Shown here: in pieces, positions 53,206 to 62,700 of the stretch
Layout: each line of letters begins with the position of its first letter
Numbering within the stretch: the first letter of the stretch is position 1
Source of the DNA: Bacteroidota bacterium
Lineage (GTDB): Bacteria > Bacteroidota > Bacteroidia > 2-12-FULL-35-15
Assembly (NCBI GenBank): GCA_017303895.1
Contig: JAFLBF010000001.1
Span: 124,001-188,000, forward strand
Direction: 5' to 3'
DNA: 64,000 nucleotides
Position numbers and translations under genes: made by a program
Notes under the pieces: generated by a model
Seen by the model: only the letters and a program-made list of their open reading frames with translations
What the model was told of the DNA's origin: nothing
Database searches by the model: none

Positions 53206-53598
53206 TTAATTTCCTATGCCTTTCCGTCCCGGACCCGACTGTTTCGGCTTGGTTTTATAATGCTGCCGGATAACTACTTTTTGAAGTTCTCTACGGATGA
53301 TCAGATCGGTAATGATCTCAGAAAATGATTCGGAAGAATTATCCCTAACAGCCTTTTTGATCTGATCATCACTTACATCAATTCGATACAATATTCCCAT
53401 AAATTTGGATTGGTTGCTATCGATCAATTTTTTGATGTGGGGCTCGATTTGTTCGAATAATTCTTCATACGCATTGTATGCATTTCCTGAAAAACGGATC
53501 TCCAGCCCAAACATATCAAAATCTTTTATGATCTGATCGGCCGTATCCTTGATCAGATCCAGCTTATTAAAATAATTCGACAAATTAGAAAGATCCAT
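53206..53598 (-). CDS. Conserved small protein of unknown function
   Basis: I do not recognise a named family in this 130-residue protein. It is predicted largely helical: residues 1-40 with NLSNYFNKLDLIKDTADQI, then EELFEQIEPHIKKLIDSNQS and a C-terminal helix ending in QKVVIRQHYKTKPKQ, with a basic, Gly-rich tail (GPGRKGIGN). No signal peptide, membrane segment or catalytic motif is visible, so it is probably cytosolic. It follows the ferredoxin gene after 3 bases and is surely co-transcribed with it. A link to the ferredoxin is likely by position only. Confidence 0.6.
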   Translation of the reverse strand: MDLSNLSNYFNKLDLIKDTADQIIKDFDMFGLEIRFSGNAYNAYEELFEQIEPHIKKLIDSNQSKFMGILYRIDVSDDQIKKAVRDNSSESFSEIITDLIIRRELQKVVIRQHYKTKPKQSGPGRKGIGN

Positions 53599-53601
53599 CT
53601 A

Positions 53602-53934
53602 TTATTGCTTTTGAGCCGCTTTAACATTTTCTAGTCTCAAACGTTCCACGACTCTATTATTGACGATGTGCTCATCAATGATCTCATCCACATCATTTAG
53701 TGTGACACCCACATAAAATACTCCTTCCGGATACACCACCAATGTTTGTCCGTAATCACATATATCCAAACAACCGGCCTTTTGAGCTCTTAACTTGATC
53801 AGCAGCTCCCGTTCTTTTAATTTTTTCTTGAATGCATCAACGATCTCCATGCCATGAGCTTCGCCACAACTTTTACGGGCTGCCCCTACAGCTCTTTGAT
53901 TGACACAAATAAAAATATGTTTATCGTACACCAT
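53602..53934 (-). CDS. Thioredoxin-like [2Fe-2S] ferredoxin
   Basis: A 110-residue protein of the thioredoxin-fold ferredoxin family. The cluster ligands are clear: Cys10 (FICVNQR), Cys23 (RKSCGEAHG), Cys55 and Cys59 (AGCLDICDYG), matching the C-x12-C ... C-x3-C spacing of this family. The following VVYPEGVFYVGV strands and the C-terminal helix VDEIIDEHIVNN complete the fold. The start at 53934 is chosen because it gives the canonical MVYDKHIFICVNQR opening; longer forms would overlap the divergent tatD gene. A -7 box TATATTTG (plus-strand 53952-53959 complement) is near the start. Electron partner unknown. Confidence 0.9.
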   Translation of the reverse strand: MVYDKHIFICVNQRAVGAARKSCGEAHGMEIVDAFKKKLKERELLIKLRAQKAGCLDICDYGQTLVVYPEGVFYVGVTLNDVDEIIDEHIVNNRVVERLRLENVKAAQKQ

Positions 53935-53985
53935 TTGTTTTCTATTTGATACAAATATAGCTGAAAGAATTTGTAATATTGTACA

Positions 53986-54756
53986 ATGATTTTTACGGAT
54001 ACGCATACGCATCTCTATTCAAAAGAATTTGAAACCGACTCAAGTCCGTTGATACAAAAAGCGATGGACATGGGCATTACAAGATTCTTTATGCCTAATG
54101 TAGACAGCGAATCAATTCCGGGAATGTTACAAATTGAAAAACAATTTCCTGAAAATTGTTTCGCTATGATGGGGCTGCACCCCTGCTCTGTAAATGCCAC
54201 CTATCAACATGAATTAAGTGTGGTTGAATATTGGCTTAACAAACGGAAATTTATTGCCGTTGGTGAAATTGGTATCGATCTGTATTGGGACAAAACATTT
54301 TTTGAGCAACAGCAAGATGCTTTTCGAAGACAGATTCAACTTGCAAAAAAATACGATCTCCCCTATATCATTCATTCGAGAAATTCATTTAATGAAGTGA
54401 TCGAGATCGTTTCAGAATTTAAAAATGATCATATAAAAGCTATCTTTCATTGCTTTAGTGGCAATGTGGAACAAGCCGAACAAGTAATTGCAGCCGGGAA
54501 TTTCAAACTGGGAATTGGAGGAGTAGTAACATTCAAAAATTCCGGATTAGATAAAGTAGTAGAAGCAATAGATCTAAAGCATATCGTTCTAGAAACAGAT
54601 GCGCCCTACCTGGCTCCTGCTCCACACCGTGGAAAAAGAAACGATCCTGAATATTTAGTACTGATCGCCAAACGAATAGCAGAAATTAAAAATATTTCAA
54701 TTGAAGAAGTTGCTTCAATTACAACTCAAAATTCAAAAGACATTTTTGGAATTTAA
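53986..54756 (+). CDS. tatD: TatD-family metal-dependent hydrolase
   Basis: A 256-residue TIM-barrel metal-dependent hydrolase of the TatD/YcfH family, whose members have DNase activity. Motifs are DTHTHLY (residues 4-10, metal His pair), GEIGIDLYWD, the HSR motif in IIHSRNSF, HCFSG and ETDAPYLAPAPHRGKRN. All expected ligands are present. A TAATATTG box ends 4 bases before the start codon. Asparaginase follows after 5 bases and is probably co-transcribed. Its natural substrate in this organism is unknown. Confidence 0.94.
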   Translation: MIFTDTHTHLYSKEFETDSSPLIQKAMDMGITRFFMPNVDSESIPGMLQIEKQFPENCFAMMGLHPCSVNATYQHELSVVEYWLNKRKFIAVGEIGIDLYWDKTFFEQQQDAFRRQIQLAKKYDLPYIIHSRNSFNEVIEIVSEFKNDHIKAIFHCFSGNVEQAEQVIAAGNFKLGIGGVVTFKNSGLDKVVEAIDLKHIVLETDAPYLAPAPHRGKRNDPEYLVLIAKRIAEIKNISIEEVASITTQNSKDIFGI

Positions 54757-54761
54757 AATAT

Positions 54762-55790
54762 ATGCCAATGAAATCAAAAGTTCTATTAATCTACACAGGT
54801 GGCACCATCGGAATGATGCAAGATGCTAAAACAGGACAATTAAAGCCTTTTGATTTCAAGCACCTGACTGAACAAATTCCGGAGCTAAACAAATTTGATG
54901 TAACACTTTCTGCTGTATCATTTGAAAAACCAATTGATTCAAGTGATATGCATCCGGCTATATGGCTAGAGATCGCTAAAATGATCGAAAAAAACTACTC
55001 AAAAGTGGATGGGTTTGTGATCCTGCATGGTAGCGATACCATGTCATTTACAGCTTCAGCATTAAGTTTTATGTTAGAAAACTTAAACAAGCCTGTTATT
55101 CTTACAGGATCACAGCTACCCATAGGTACCATTCGAACGGATGGCAAAGAAAATCTGATCACCGCCATAGAAATAGCTGCAGCCAAAAAAGCAGGGAAGC
55201 CAATTGTGTCAGAAGTTTGTATCTATTTTGAATATCAACTTTATCGTGGAAATCGAACACACAAGTACAATGCGGAACACTTTCAGGCATTTCAATCGGC
55301 CAACTACCCTGTTTTGGCAGAAGCGGGTGTTCATTTAAAATACAACACTTCTGCACTAGCTAAATCCAATGGAAAAAAACTTAAAGTACATACTTCATTA
55401 AACCCGAACATTGCCATTTTAAAAGTATTTCCGGGCATAACCGAAAATGTGGTGAATGCTATTTTAAATTCAAAAAATACCAATGCCATTATACTTGAAA
55501 CTTTTGGTTCAGGAAATGCCACCACACAAAAATGGTTCATTGATGCATTAAAAAGATCAATAGACAAAGGCATGATCATTTATAATGTCACACAATGCAA
55601 TGCCGGTGCAGTGGAACAAGGTAAATATGCAACCAGTGCAGCTTTCAATAAAATTGGCATCATTGGTGGCAACGATATTACCACTGAAGCAGCAGTTGCC
55701 AAATTAATGTTTGTTTTAGGCAATTCAAAAAACAAAAAGGATGCAGAAAAAATGCTGAAAACAAATTTAAGAGGTGAGATCAGCTCATAA
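54762..55790 (+). CDS. ansA: Type I L-asparaginase
   Basis: A 342-residue asparaginase hydrolysing asparagine to aspartate and ammonia. The nucleophile motif is YTGGTIGMM (N-terminal Thr), and the second catalytic region is ILHGSDTMSFTASALSFML, with the Thr-Asp pair typical of the family. There is no signal peptide, so it is the cytoplasmic type I form. The start MPMKSKVLLIYTGGTIG is used; an ATG two codons later is nearly equivalent. It lies 5 bases after tatD and is followed by a hairpin terminator. Confidence 0.93.
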   Translation: MPMKSKVLLIYTGGTIGMMQDAKTGQLKPFDFKHLTEQIPELNKFDVTLSAVSFEKPIDSSDMHPAIWLEIAKMIEKNYSKVDGFVILHGSDTMSFTASALSFMLENLNKPVILTGSQLPIGTIRTDGKENLITAIEIAAAKKAGKPIVSEVCIYFEYQLYRGNRTHKYNAEHFQAFQSANYPVLAEAGVHLKYNTSALAKSNGKKLKVHTSLNPNIAILKVFPGITENVVNAILNSKNTNAIILETFGSGNATTQKWFIDALKRSIDKGMIIYNVTQCNAGAVEQGKYATSAAFNKIGIIGGNDITTEAAVAKLMFVLGNSKNKKDAEKMLKTNLRGEISS

Positions 55791-55836
55791 TTCTTTCTTC
55801 TTTTTCAGTTCATAAAATTCCACCCATGTTATTAAC

Positions 55837-55860
55837 AAAAGCCCTATTTACAGGGCTTTT
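55837..55860 (+). terminator. Rho-independent terminator after ansA
   Basis: Stem AAAAGCCCT (55837-55845) with AGGGCTTTT (55852-55860) around a 6-base loop. Confidence 0.75.
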
Positions 55861-55940
55861 GTGCTGTTTAAAACCTCACAAACCTCCATTACGGATATCT
55901 TGTTTTAATGCCTAATATTGTATTGTTAAACTATAACCGG

Positions 55941-56954
55941 ATGAAAATGAAAAATGTTGTCAACTATTTAACAGTAATTACACTTGCAGGATCATTATTC
56001 TCTTGTGTTCCACAACGTCAATTAGAGGAAGAGCAAGTCAAACGTGAAAATTGCGAAAAAGAATTGGCTGAATTAAAAACCAAAAGTCAGGACTGCGAAA
56101 CAAAATTAACTGAGGCAAACAAGTTGCTTTTGGATAATAAAAAAATGATCGATGGTCTTGAAAAAGATACAGCCGTGATCGGGAATAGCTACCGCATCCT
56201 AACAGCAAAATACGACAAGCTAAACACCATCAATGAACAATTGCTGGATAAATACAACCGATTATTAGAAGGTAATTTAGCTGATACTAAGAAGCTATCA
56301 GGGGAGTTGCAAGTAACCCAAGAACAGTTGCTTAAAAAACAGGATGAACTAAAAGCATTAGCAGCTGAATTGGATGCTAAAAAGAAAAATTTAGATGAGT
56401 TAACTGCTGAATTGAAAAAACGTGAAGCACGCGTTGCTGAATTAGAAGGAATTCTAAAAAGCAAAGACGATGCAGTAAATGATCTGAAGAAAAAACTATC
56501 GGATGCTTTATTGGGATTCGAAGGAAAAGGACTGACCATCACCCAGAAAAATGGCAAAGTATATGTTTCAATGGACGAAAGTTTACTGTTTGCTTCAGGG
56601 AGTACAACTGTTGAAGCAAAAGGAGTAGAAGCATTGAAAAAAGTTTCAAAAGTATTGGAGCAAAACACCGACATTAATGTATTGATTGAAGGACATACTG
56701 ATGATGTACCAATGGTTGGTAAAGGAGAGATCAAAGACAATTGGGATCTAAGTGTAATGCGCGCTACATCTATCGTGAAGATCATGACAAAAAACAGTAA
56801 CATTGATCCCCGCAGATTAACAGCTGCCGGTCGTGCAGAATATTTCCCGATCGATCCATCTAAAACGGCAGAAGCTAGAAAGAAAAACCGTAGAACGGAG
56901 ATCATTCTTACTCCTAAATTGGATGAATTGTTAAAAGTTTTAGAAACCAATTAA
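55941..56954 (+). CDS. OmpA-like lipoprotein with coiled coil
   Basis: A 337-residue peptidoglycan-associated lipoprotein. From ATG 55941 the signal ends in LFSC (Cys22, lipobox LFSC). A long coiled coil (about 25-190) with heptads such as EEEQVKRENCEKELAELK leads to the OmpA-type peptidoglycan-binding domain (about 195-325): FASGSTTVEAKGVEAL, IEGHTDDVPMVG and RLTAAGRAEYFPI, with the Asp and Arg that bind diaminopimelate. An upstream ATG at 55908 would put a hydrophilic stretch before the signal and is not preferred. It has its own terminator at 56975-57007 and is monocistronic. The coiled coil would space the outer membrane from the wall. Confidence 0.9.
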   Translation: MKMKNVVNYLTVITLAGSLFSCVPQRQLEEEQVKRENCEKELAELKTKSQDCETKLTEANKLLLDNKKMIDGLEKDTAVIGNSYRILTAKYDKLNTINEQLLDKYNRLLEGNLADTKKLSGELQVTQEQLLKKQDELKALAAELDAKKKNLDELTAELKKREARVAELEGILKSKDDAVNDLKKKLSDALLGFEGKGLTITQKNGKVYVSMDESLLFASGSTTVEAKGVEALKKVSKVLEQNTDINVLIEGHTDDVPMVGKGEIKDNWDLSVMRATSIVKIMTKNSNIDPRRLTAAGRAEYFPIDPSKTAEARKKNRRTEIILTPKLDELLKVLETN

Positions 56955-56974
56955 TCGCTTGAACAAATAAGTGC

Positions 56975-57007
56975 AGAGCTGAAGCCAATAGCTTCAGCTC
57001 TTTTTTT
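56975..57007 (+). terminator. Rho-independent terminator
   Basis: Perfect stem AGAGCTGAAGC (56975-56985) with GCTTCAGCTCT (56991-57001), loop CAATA, followed by a run of T. Confidence 0.9.
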
Positions 57008-57063
57008 AAAACACTATGTAACAATTGCTATTTTACACGTTATATAAGCATAAAATAAGTATT

Positions 57064-58794
57064 ATGAAAAAAACAGTCTTATTCTTCCTTTTTGCATTTG
57101 CAATGAACATCAGCTTTTCGCAAGTAGTCACTGAATTTTGGGATGGTGCACAAACAAAAAAGAAAAGTGAGCAGCAGATGAAGGATGGGATGCAACATGG
57201 TAAATTCACACTTTGGTTCGAAAACGGAAACGTTGCCAAAGAAGGAAATTATTTTGAAGGGAAAGAAGATGGAAAATTTGTTATTTATTACTCAAATAAA
57301 AAAGTAAAAGCGGAAGAGAATTACATCAAAGGGAAAAAGAATGGAGCATGGAAATATTGGTATTCCAATGGAAATAAAGCACAAGAAACTTTTTTCAAAT
57401 TCGACAAACCGGATAGCACCTGGACCGGTTGGTATGAAAGCGGAAAAATAAAAAGTACGGAGATCTATGCAAATGGTAAGAAAGAAGGCACATGGATCTA
57501 TTACTATGAAAACGGACAAAAAGAAAGTGAAGGTGTTTTTAAAAACAACTTGGCAGAAGGTGCTTATACAGGCTGGTATAGCAATGGAAGCAAACAGAAA
57601 GAAGGGCAATATAAAAATGGAGAGCAAAGTGGAACATGGAAAGAATGGTTTAAAAATGGAAAGCCTAAGCAAGAATTACAATTTGAAAATGGTGAAGTTC
57701 TTTTAATGAACCTCTGGCTCGAATCGGGCGAACAAAAGATTAAAGACGGGAATGGAAAATTTACGACCGTATATGATAATGGCAAAAAGAAAGGTGAAGG
57801 AAATTATAAAGATGGCCGTATGGATGGAGAATGGATCTTTTACTTGCCAACTGGAGAAAAAGATTTCTCCGTTATATATGTGAAAGGAAAAAAGAACGGA
57901 CAGTGCATCAATTGGTTTAAAAATGGCAAAGTAAAAAGTGAAGGACCATTTGTAGCCGATAAAAAGAATGGCTACTGGAAATGGTACACCGAAGACGGAA
58001 AACTGGAAATGGAAGGTACATTAAAAGACAATCAAAGGAGTGAAAAATGGATGTACTGGTTTGTAGATGGAAAAAAAGAGTCAGAAGGGTTTTATAAGAA
58101 CGATCTTCAAGACAGTACCTGGACTTATTGGTATCGTGATGGATCAAAATGGAAACAAGGAAATTTCAAAGAAGGTAAAAAAGAAGGAGTGTGGACGGTT
58201 TGGTTTGAGAATGGGCAAAAATTACAGGAAGGAAAATATGTTGCCGGTAAAGAAGAAGGCACCTGGCTGTCATGGTTCGATAACGGAGTAATGAAAGACG
58301 AAGGGAATTTTAAAGCAGGATTAATGCATGGTTCATGGAAAGGCTGGTTACCGAACAAACTTCCAAACTATGAAGGATTTTATAAAGAAGGATTGAAAGA
58401 TGGTGACTGGAAATTTTATCATGACAATGGTAAGCTGAAAGAAGAAGGCTCCTACAAAGACGGGAAAAAGAATGGACACTGGGTGGTATGGACACCAAAG
58501 GAAATGAAAGATAGTGAGGGGAATTACAAGGATGAAAAACCGGATGGATTATGGTCTTACTATTACTATTTTGGAGTAAAATCCATGGAACAAAACTACA
58601 AAGAAGGCAAGTTAAGTGGTGAATGTAAATCATGGCATGAAAACGGAACACTAAAAAGTACAACCTCCTACATTTTGATCAAAGGGAAAAACGGGATCAT
58701 AGAAAGCAAGCCACATGGGAAATGGACCTATTATGACAATAAAGGGAAAGTGATGATGGAGCAGAATTATAAAAAAGGGGTAAAAGTTGATTAA
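57064..58794 (+). CDS. MORN-repeat protein, secreted
   Basis: A 576-residue protein built from MORN-type repeats. The signal peptide (about 1-20, MKKTVLFFLFAFAMNISFS) follows from ATG 57064; the earlier ATG at 57025 is not preferred because it lies before the signal. From about residue 35 onward roughly 22-24 repeats of about 23 residues each carry the pattern W-x-x-(Y/W)-x-x-(N/D)G-x-x-x-x-(E/Q)-G-x-(Y/F), for example GTWIYYYENGQKESEGVF and GVWTVWFENGQKLQEGKY. Such proteins are often annotated as YwqK-type antitoxins, but nothing here supports that. MORN repeats are thought to bind membrane lipids or proteins. Next is the small channel-like gene, two bases after. Confidence 0.85.
   Translation: MKKTVLFFLFAFAMNISFSQVVTEFWDGAQTKKKSEQQMKDGMQHGKFTLWFENGNVAKEGNYFEGKEDGKFVIYYSNKKVKAEENYIKGKKNGAWKYWYSNGNKAQETFFKFDKPDSTWTGWYESGKIKSTEIYANGKKEGTWIYYYENGQKESEGVFKNNLAEGAYTGWYSNGSKQKEGQYKNGEQSGTWKEWFKNGKPKQELQFENGEVLLMNLWLESGEQKIKDGNGKFTTVYDNGKKKGEGNYKDGRMDGEWIFYLPTGEKDFSVIYVKGKKNGQCINWFKNGKVKSEGPFVADKKNGYWKWYTEDGKLEMEGTLKDNQRSEKWMYWFVDGKKESEGFYKNDLQDSTWTYWYRDGSKWKQGNFKEGKKEGVWTVWFENGQKLQEGKYVAGKEEGTWLSWFDNGVMKDEGNFKAGLMHGSWKGWLPNKLPNYEGFYKEGLKDGDWKFYHDNGKLKEEGSYKDGKKNGHWVVWTPKEMKDSEGNYKDEKPDGLWSYYYYFGVKSMEQNYKEGKLSGECKSWHENGTLKSTTSYILIKGKNGIIESKPHGKWTYYDNKGKVMMEQNYKKGVKVD
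57170..58780 (+). repeat. Tandem MORN repeat-coding array
   Basis: Around 22-24 units of about 69 bases encode the MORN repeats. Units share GG-A-A-x-(A/G)-TGG or AATGG-type cores around the Asn-Gly codons, but are too diverged for recent expansion by slippage. Confidence 0.7.
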
Positions 58795-58796
58795 AC

Positions 58797-59135
58797 ATGA
58801 GTAAAACAAAACGACTCCCTCACAGACGGATCTATTTTCGAAACATAGTCAAAAACGCAGTAGTTGCAGTTGCTTTCCTTACCTTCTCACTACTAATTGG
58901 AATAATCGGCTATCATTATTTTTTTAAGATCTCCTGGGTAGATAGTTTGTATAATGCTAGTTTAATACTTACAGGGATGGGGCCTGTTGATGAAGCTCCC
59001 AATGACGGAGCAAAAGTATTTGCATCATTATATTCTATATACAGTGGAGTTGCTTTTTTAACCTCTGTAGCGGTAATATTCAGTCCTGTGATACACCGTT
59101 TTTTACACAAGTTCAGACTAGATATGGAAGATTAA
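58797..59135 (+). CDS. Small two-helix, ion-channel-like membrane protein
   Basis: A 112-residue membrane protein. A basic N-terminus (MSKTKRLPHRRIYF) precedes helix 1 (about 20-41), a re-entrant-looking loop with SLYNASLILTGMGPVD (about 50-66), and helix 2 (about 77-97), ending in a charged, basic tail. Topology and the TGMGP stretch resemble the pore half of a potassium channel, where the selectivity filter is usually TVGYG; the match is partial, so this is a guess. It starts 2 bases after the MORN gene and is surely co-transcribed. Its stop codon directly touches the stop codon of the convergent gene at 59136. Confidence 0.6.
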   Translation: MSKTKRLPHRRIYFRNIVKNAVVAVAFLTFSLLIGIIGYHYFFKISWVDSLYNASLILTGMGPVDEAPNDGAKVFASLYSIYSGVAFLTSVAVIFSPVIHRFLHKFRLDMED

Positions 59136-59744
59136 TCAATCAAAGGATGATGGCACAAGACACTTAGGAATATTCCATTTCCCCTTCCATTCCGACATAT
59201 TTACAACTGCTCCCTCACAAGTCAAATAATTTCCGCTAACATCTTTTTTAATCACTACAAGCTTTCCCGTCTGAAGTGCTTCCATCACGATGTATGCTAT
59301 TTCACCTTTAAAATGAATATGTTTACATTTTTCAGATAAACGGATTCCAATTTCATTATTCTGTTTATCCATTTCGGAACTAACAGAATCAGGCAATATC
59401 GAATCTTCCAAAAATTTTCTTTTCCACTGAATATAATTCCCTTTCTCATGTGCCATCCCCAACTTCAATGCTTTCTTCTTACCTATTGCCAAACCCAAAC
59501 AATTCATCCAATAAGCATGTTTGAATGCATCCAACTTCCCTCCATTGTTATCTCTTCCGATCGCACCCGCATTCTTTAATGAATCCACCTCAAACAAAAC
59601 ACGTTGAGTAATTTTAAAAGCTTTTTTTGCAACAAATGGATGAAACAACACCCATCTTTTTTCAGGTGCAGAAAGTTTGGAAAATTTAGATTGAGAAAAC
59701 AGATTAGTAGAAATAAAAAGAAATATTAGCGCGTACTTCCCCAT
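59136..59744 (-). CDS. DUF6973-like secreted protein
   Basis: A 202-residue protein, from ATG 59744, with signal peptide (MGKYALIFLFISTNLFSQ). It contains HPFVAKKAFKITQRVLFEVD, GGKLDAFKHAYWMNCLG and KALKLGMAHEKGN, followed by SSEMDKQNNEIGIRLSEK, a pattern I associate with the DUF6973 family, whose function is unknown. The His residues in FKHAYW and MAHE could form a metal or catalytic site, but that is not established. The start codon overlaps the porU stop (TAATG), so translation is probably coupled to porU. That link suggests a type IX role, but only by position; porV, often the neighbour of porU, is absent here. Confidence 0.6.
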   Translation of the reverse strand: MGKYALIFLFISTNLFSQSKFSKLSAPEKRWVLFHPFVAKKAFKITQRVLFEVDSLKNAGAIGRDNNGGKLDAFKHAYWMNCLGLAIGKKKALKLGMAHEKGNYIQWKRKFLEDSILPDSVSSEMDKQNNEIGIRLSEKCKHIHFKGEIAYIVMEALQTGKLVVIKKDVSGNYLTCEGAVVNMSEWKGKWNIPKCLVPSSFD

Positions 59745-62700
59745 TATCGCATCAAATACATTTTTCCCCAACCTTTTTTGAAATATTGGTCGGCATCGGT
59801 TTCGCGTTTTTCAATGTCCTCACCATTCAACTTAGTAATAACCCTATACAAATAAACTCCATTTGCTAACTGATCACCAAACTCGTCTTTTCCATCCCAT
59901 GCATACTGAGTAATATTTCTTCCTACATGCAAAGGACCTAATTCATCCTGAAAAATTTCCTTCACAACCTTTCCTGAGATGGTCATGATCTGTATCTTGA
60001 ATGTAGTAGGTACTTCCGATCCGGTTAAGGTAAATACGAATTTGGTAGAAGTGCTAAATGGATTCGGATAATTCATCACTTCAGTGATCGTAGCTTTATT
60101 TACTACCTCAAAATTGATCTTATAGTCGATAAGTCCTGACTGATTATCTGATTTGTCTTTTGCCTGAACGATCAGCTGATACGTTCCATCAGCAGTTAAT
60201 GATGGAGTATAATTGATCTTACAACTGTTATTGGGTAGCATTGCAGGCGTAAAGGTCATAGTGGAACCAAAATAGATCCTTTCAGCAACAGATGAACCCG
60301 GGGCTTGAATAAACACTTTAAAATCGCTGGTATCATTTAATGCTAAAAATTGATTCTCATCTTTTAGCTGGATCAATACATTTGGTCTTGATGAAACGAT
60401 ATCATTATTCAAAATATGTATCCCATCAAAAGTCACATCCAGCAATGGATTAATACGATCAACGCTTGTATAGAATGGAATTCGTACGATATTATTAAAA
60501 TGGTATTGTTCCAGTTGCGACCTACTTTTATTGATCGGATTCACTTCCACCCAAAGAGAATTATTTCCTCTAAATCCTTCCGTGTTTAAAACAATTGAAT
60601 CGATGATCACTTCATTCGGAGCAAATAAATTTCTCTTCAACTTATCCGGCAAAGGATGGTTCACCTTATCCGCATCTTCTACCCAATAACTTACCAATAA
60701 ACTATCAGAAAAAGCGATCTCTCCTATATTTTGAATAGGCAAATTAACCTGCAGTACATCGCCTTCCTGAAGGATCGTATCGTTAATAGTATAGCCCAAT
60801 GGAGGATTTAATGCAGCTTCAGGAACCGGAGAGTAGATCACCTGCCAACGTTCCATTTGTGGGGAAGTGTGCAAGCTATCATCTTTCATGTATGCCACTA
60901 GGCGGATATTCGGATAAACCGCTGCATCAACATAAGTACTTAAGTTTAAAATATCTGTACTATCTTTTACAAAATTGGCAAGCGTGTTTTCTGTACCATC
61001 ACTTTTTATACCAATTAGGCGTACTACAACACTATCATCTGTAGCCGAACCTTCGATCGCATGCTGTCTCCAATGGAATGATCCCCACTGACTGGCAGGA
61101 CCAATAACGGGTGATGCAATATAACCTTCATTCCAATTGGTAACAAGCGTTGTATCAAATTCTATTACCGCTTGCATTGAATCTCCAATTACCTCACTTG
61201 CACTCCCAATTGGCGCACCTTTTCTGCCAAATAGAATATAGGGACGGGAAGGAGAAATTGTTCGAATACTTCCACTGCCTAAACTTTCAAAAGCTGAATA
61301 CAGTGAGTTTTCGTACTGATCAAATTTGGTATGATTAAAAGAATATGCCATCACATAATGACCATTCGGAATATTATTATTTATAAAATTGGTGATATGA
61401 GATCGTTGGATAGAATCTACATCCATAAAATCAAATGTATTCATATCGTATGTTCTGCAGTGTGCATTATTGTATATTCCATTGTTACAGGAAGAGCAGT
61501 TCCCCGAAGATGGTAATGGGCTTGTCCAATTTTCTCCCGACACAGGATCAAACACAACAAAATTGAATCCCGAATTCAATTGAATACAAGTCCAATATGT
61601 TTTTTGAATTCCATTTAACTTCCATTGAATATCAGTCCAATTATAATAAGGATAAATACCATCTATACAATAAATATCTTTTACATCATTTACAAAATCA
61701 AATCTTCTATCAGGACGATTGAATTTAACATATCGTGTTTGATCGTTTTTGTACTGAAAAAAGTGTGCTTGTCCCCAGCCTTTTTTCCCGGCTATATATT
61801 GAAACGAGCTTTCTCTCCAAATATATCCACTGGAAGCCGAAACAGAATCGGGACTAACTCTCCAATAATAAACAGTACTATCTGAGAATGTAAAAGGAAG
61901 TTTCCACGAAACGACACCACCAATGCTAGTTATTGTTGTATCCATTAAAAACGAGCTATTAAATGTGTCGGTTGTATCCACTTGAAACACATAGGTTCGT
62001 GATGGAGCAAAAACATTAAGTGTTGACGCTTTTAATGTTATGGAATCAGTTGGTACTATTGCGAATTCATATGGATAAACAGGTGCTATCAAGCCCCCAT
62101 CAATTTGAAACTCTAGATCAGAAGTTGTTTCATTATTAAACTCATTTAACTCTTCCACTTCACTATAGGCATCCAATCTTACTTTGATCTTATTCAAACC
62201 AATGGTTCTTGCCGGATCGATCCAAACCTTAAATGATACAGTGTCTTTAAATTTTGGCTGTACATCTCTCAAAAAATACGATAGCGTATCCCCATTGGGC
62301 AGTGTATGTATCACCTCAGTAAAAACGGAGTCATCGGATGTCCTTCCTATATTGGTACGGATGACATATACCGTAAACGAATCTATTTGAGCAGTTAGGT
62401 CAACGCTTACATCCGAATTTGAAATTTTAAAATCAGGTACACGCTGAGCATTCAGCTTAATTGCAGGATCGCCATGCAATGTCATTTCATAGCAAGTGGA
62501 ACGCACAAGTGGATCAACACTTGCATTAGGCTGAATAGCAGCAATCGTGTTCTTTATAGAACTTCCTACACCGTTACCATAATTGACTAATGAAAATTGA
62601 CGATAAAATTCAGAAGAAAATGTATTCAGTGCATACGGAACGCCCAACTTAATAGAACCTAAAAAACCTATCAGTCCTTTATTTTGGACCAATACATATT

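Noticed and set aside
56189-56950. Long minus-strand frame (253 codons) opposite the OmpA-like lipoprotein
   Set aside because: It is Ser/Phe-rich and is the antisense of an alanine/lysine/glutamate-rich coiled coil; the plus-strand gene has clear lipobox and OmpA motifs.
57292-58663. Several minus-strand frames opposite the MORN-repeat gene
   Set aside because: The repeat produces recurrent open antisense frames rich in Phe, Ser and Pro without any family pattern.
57064-58794. YwqK-type antitoxin label for the MORN protein
   Set aside because: The annotation is based on shared MORN repeats only; there is no toxin gene next to it and the protein has a secretion signal.
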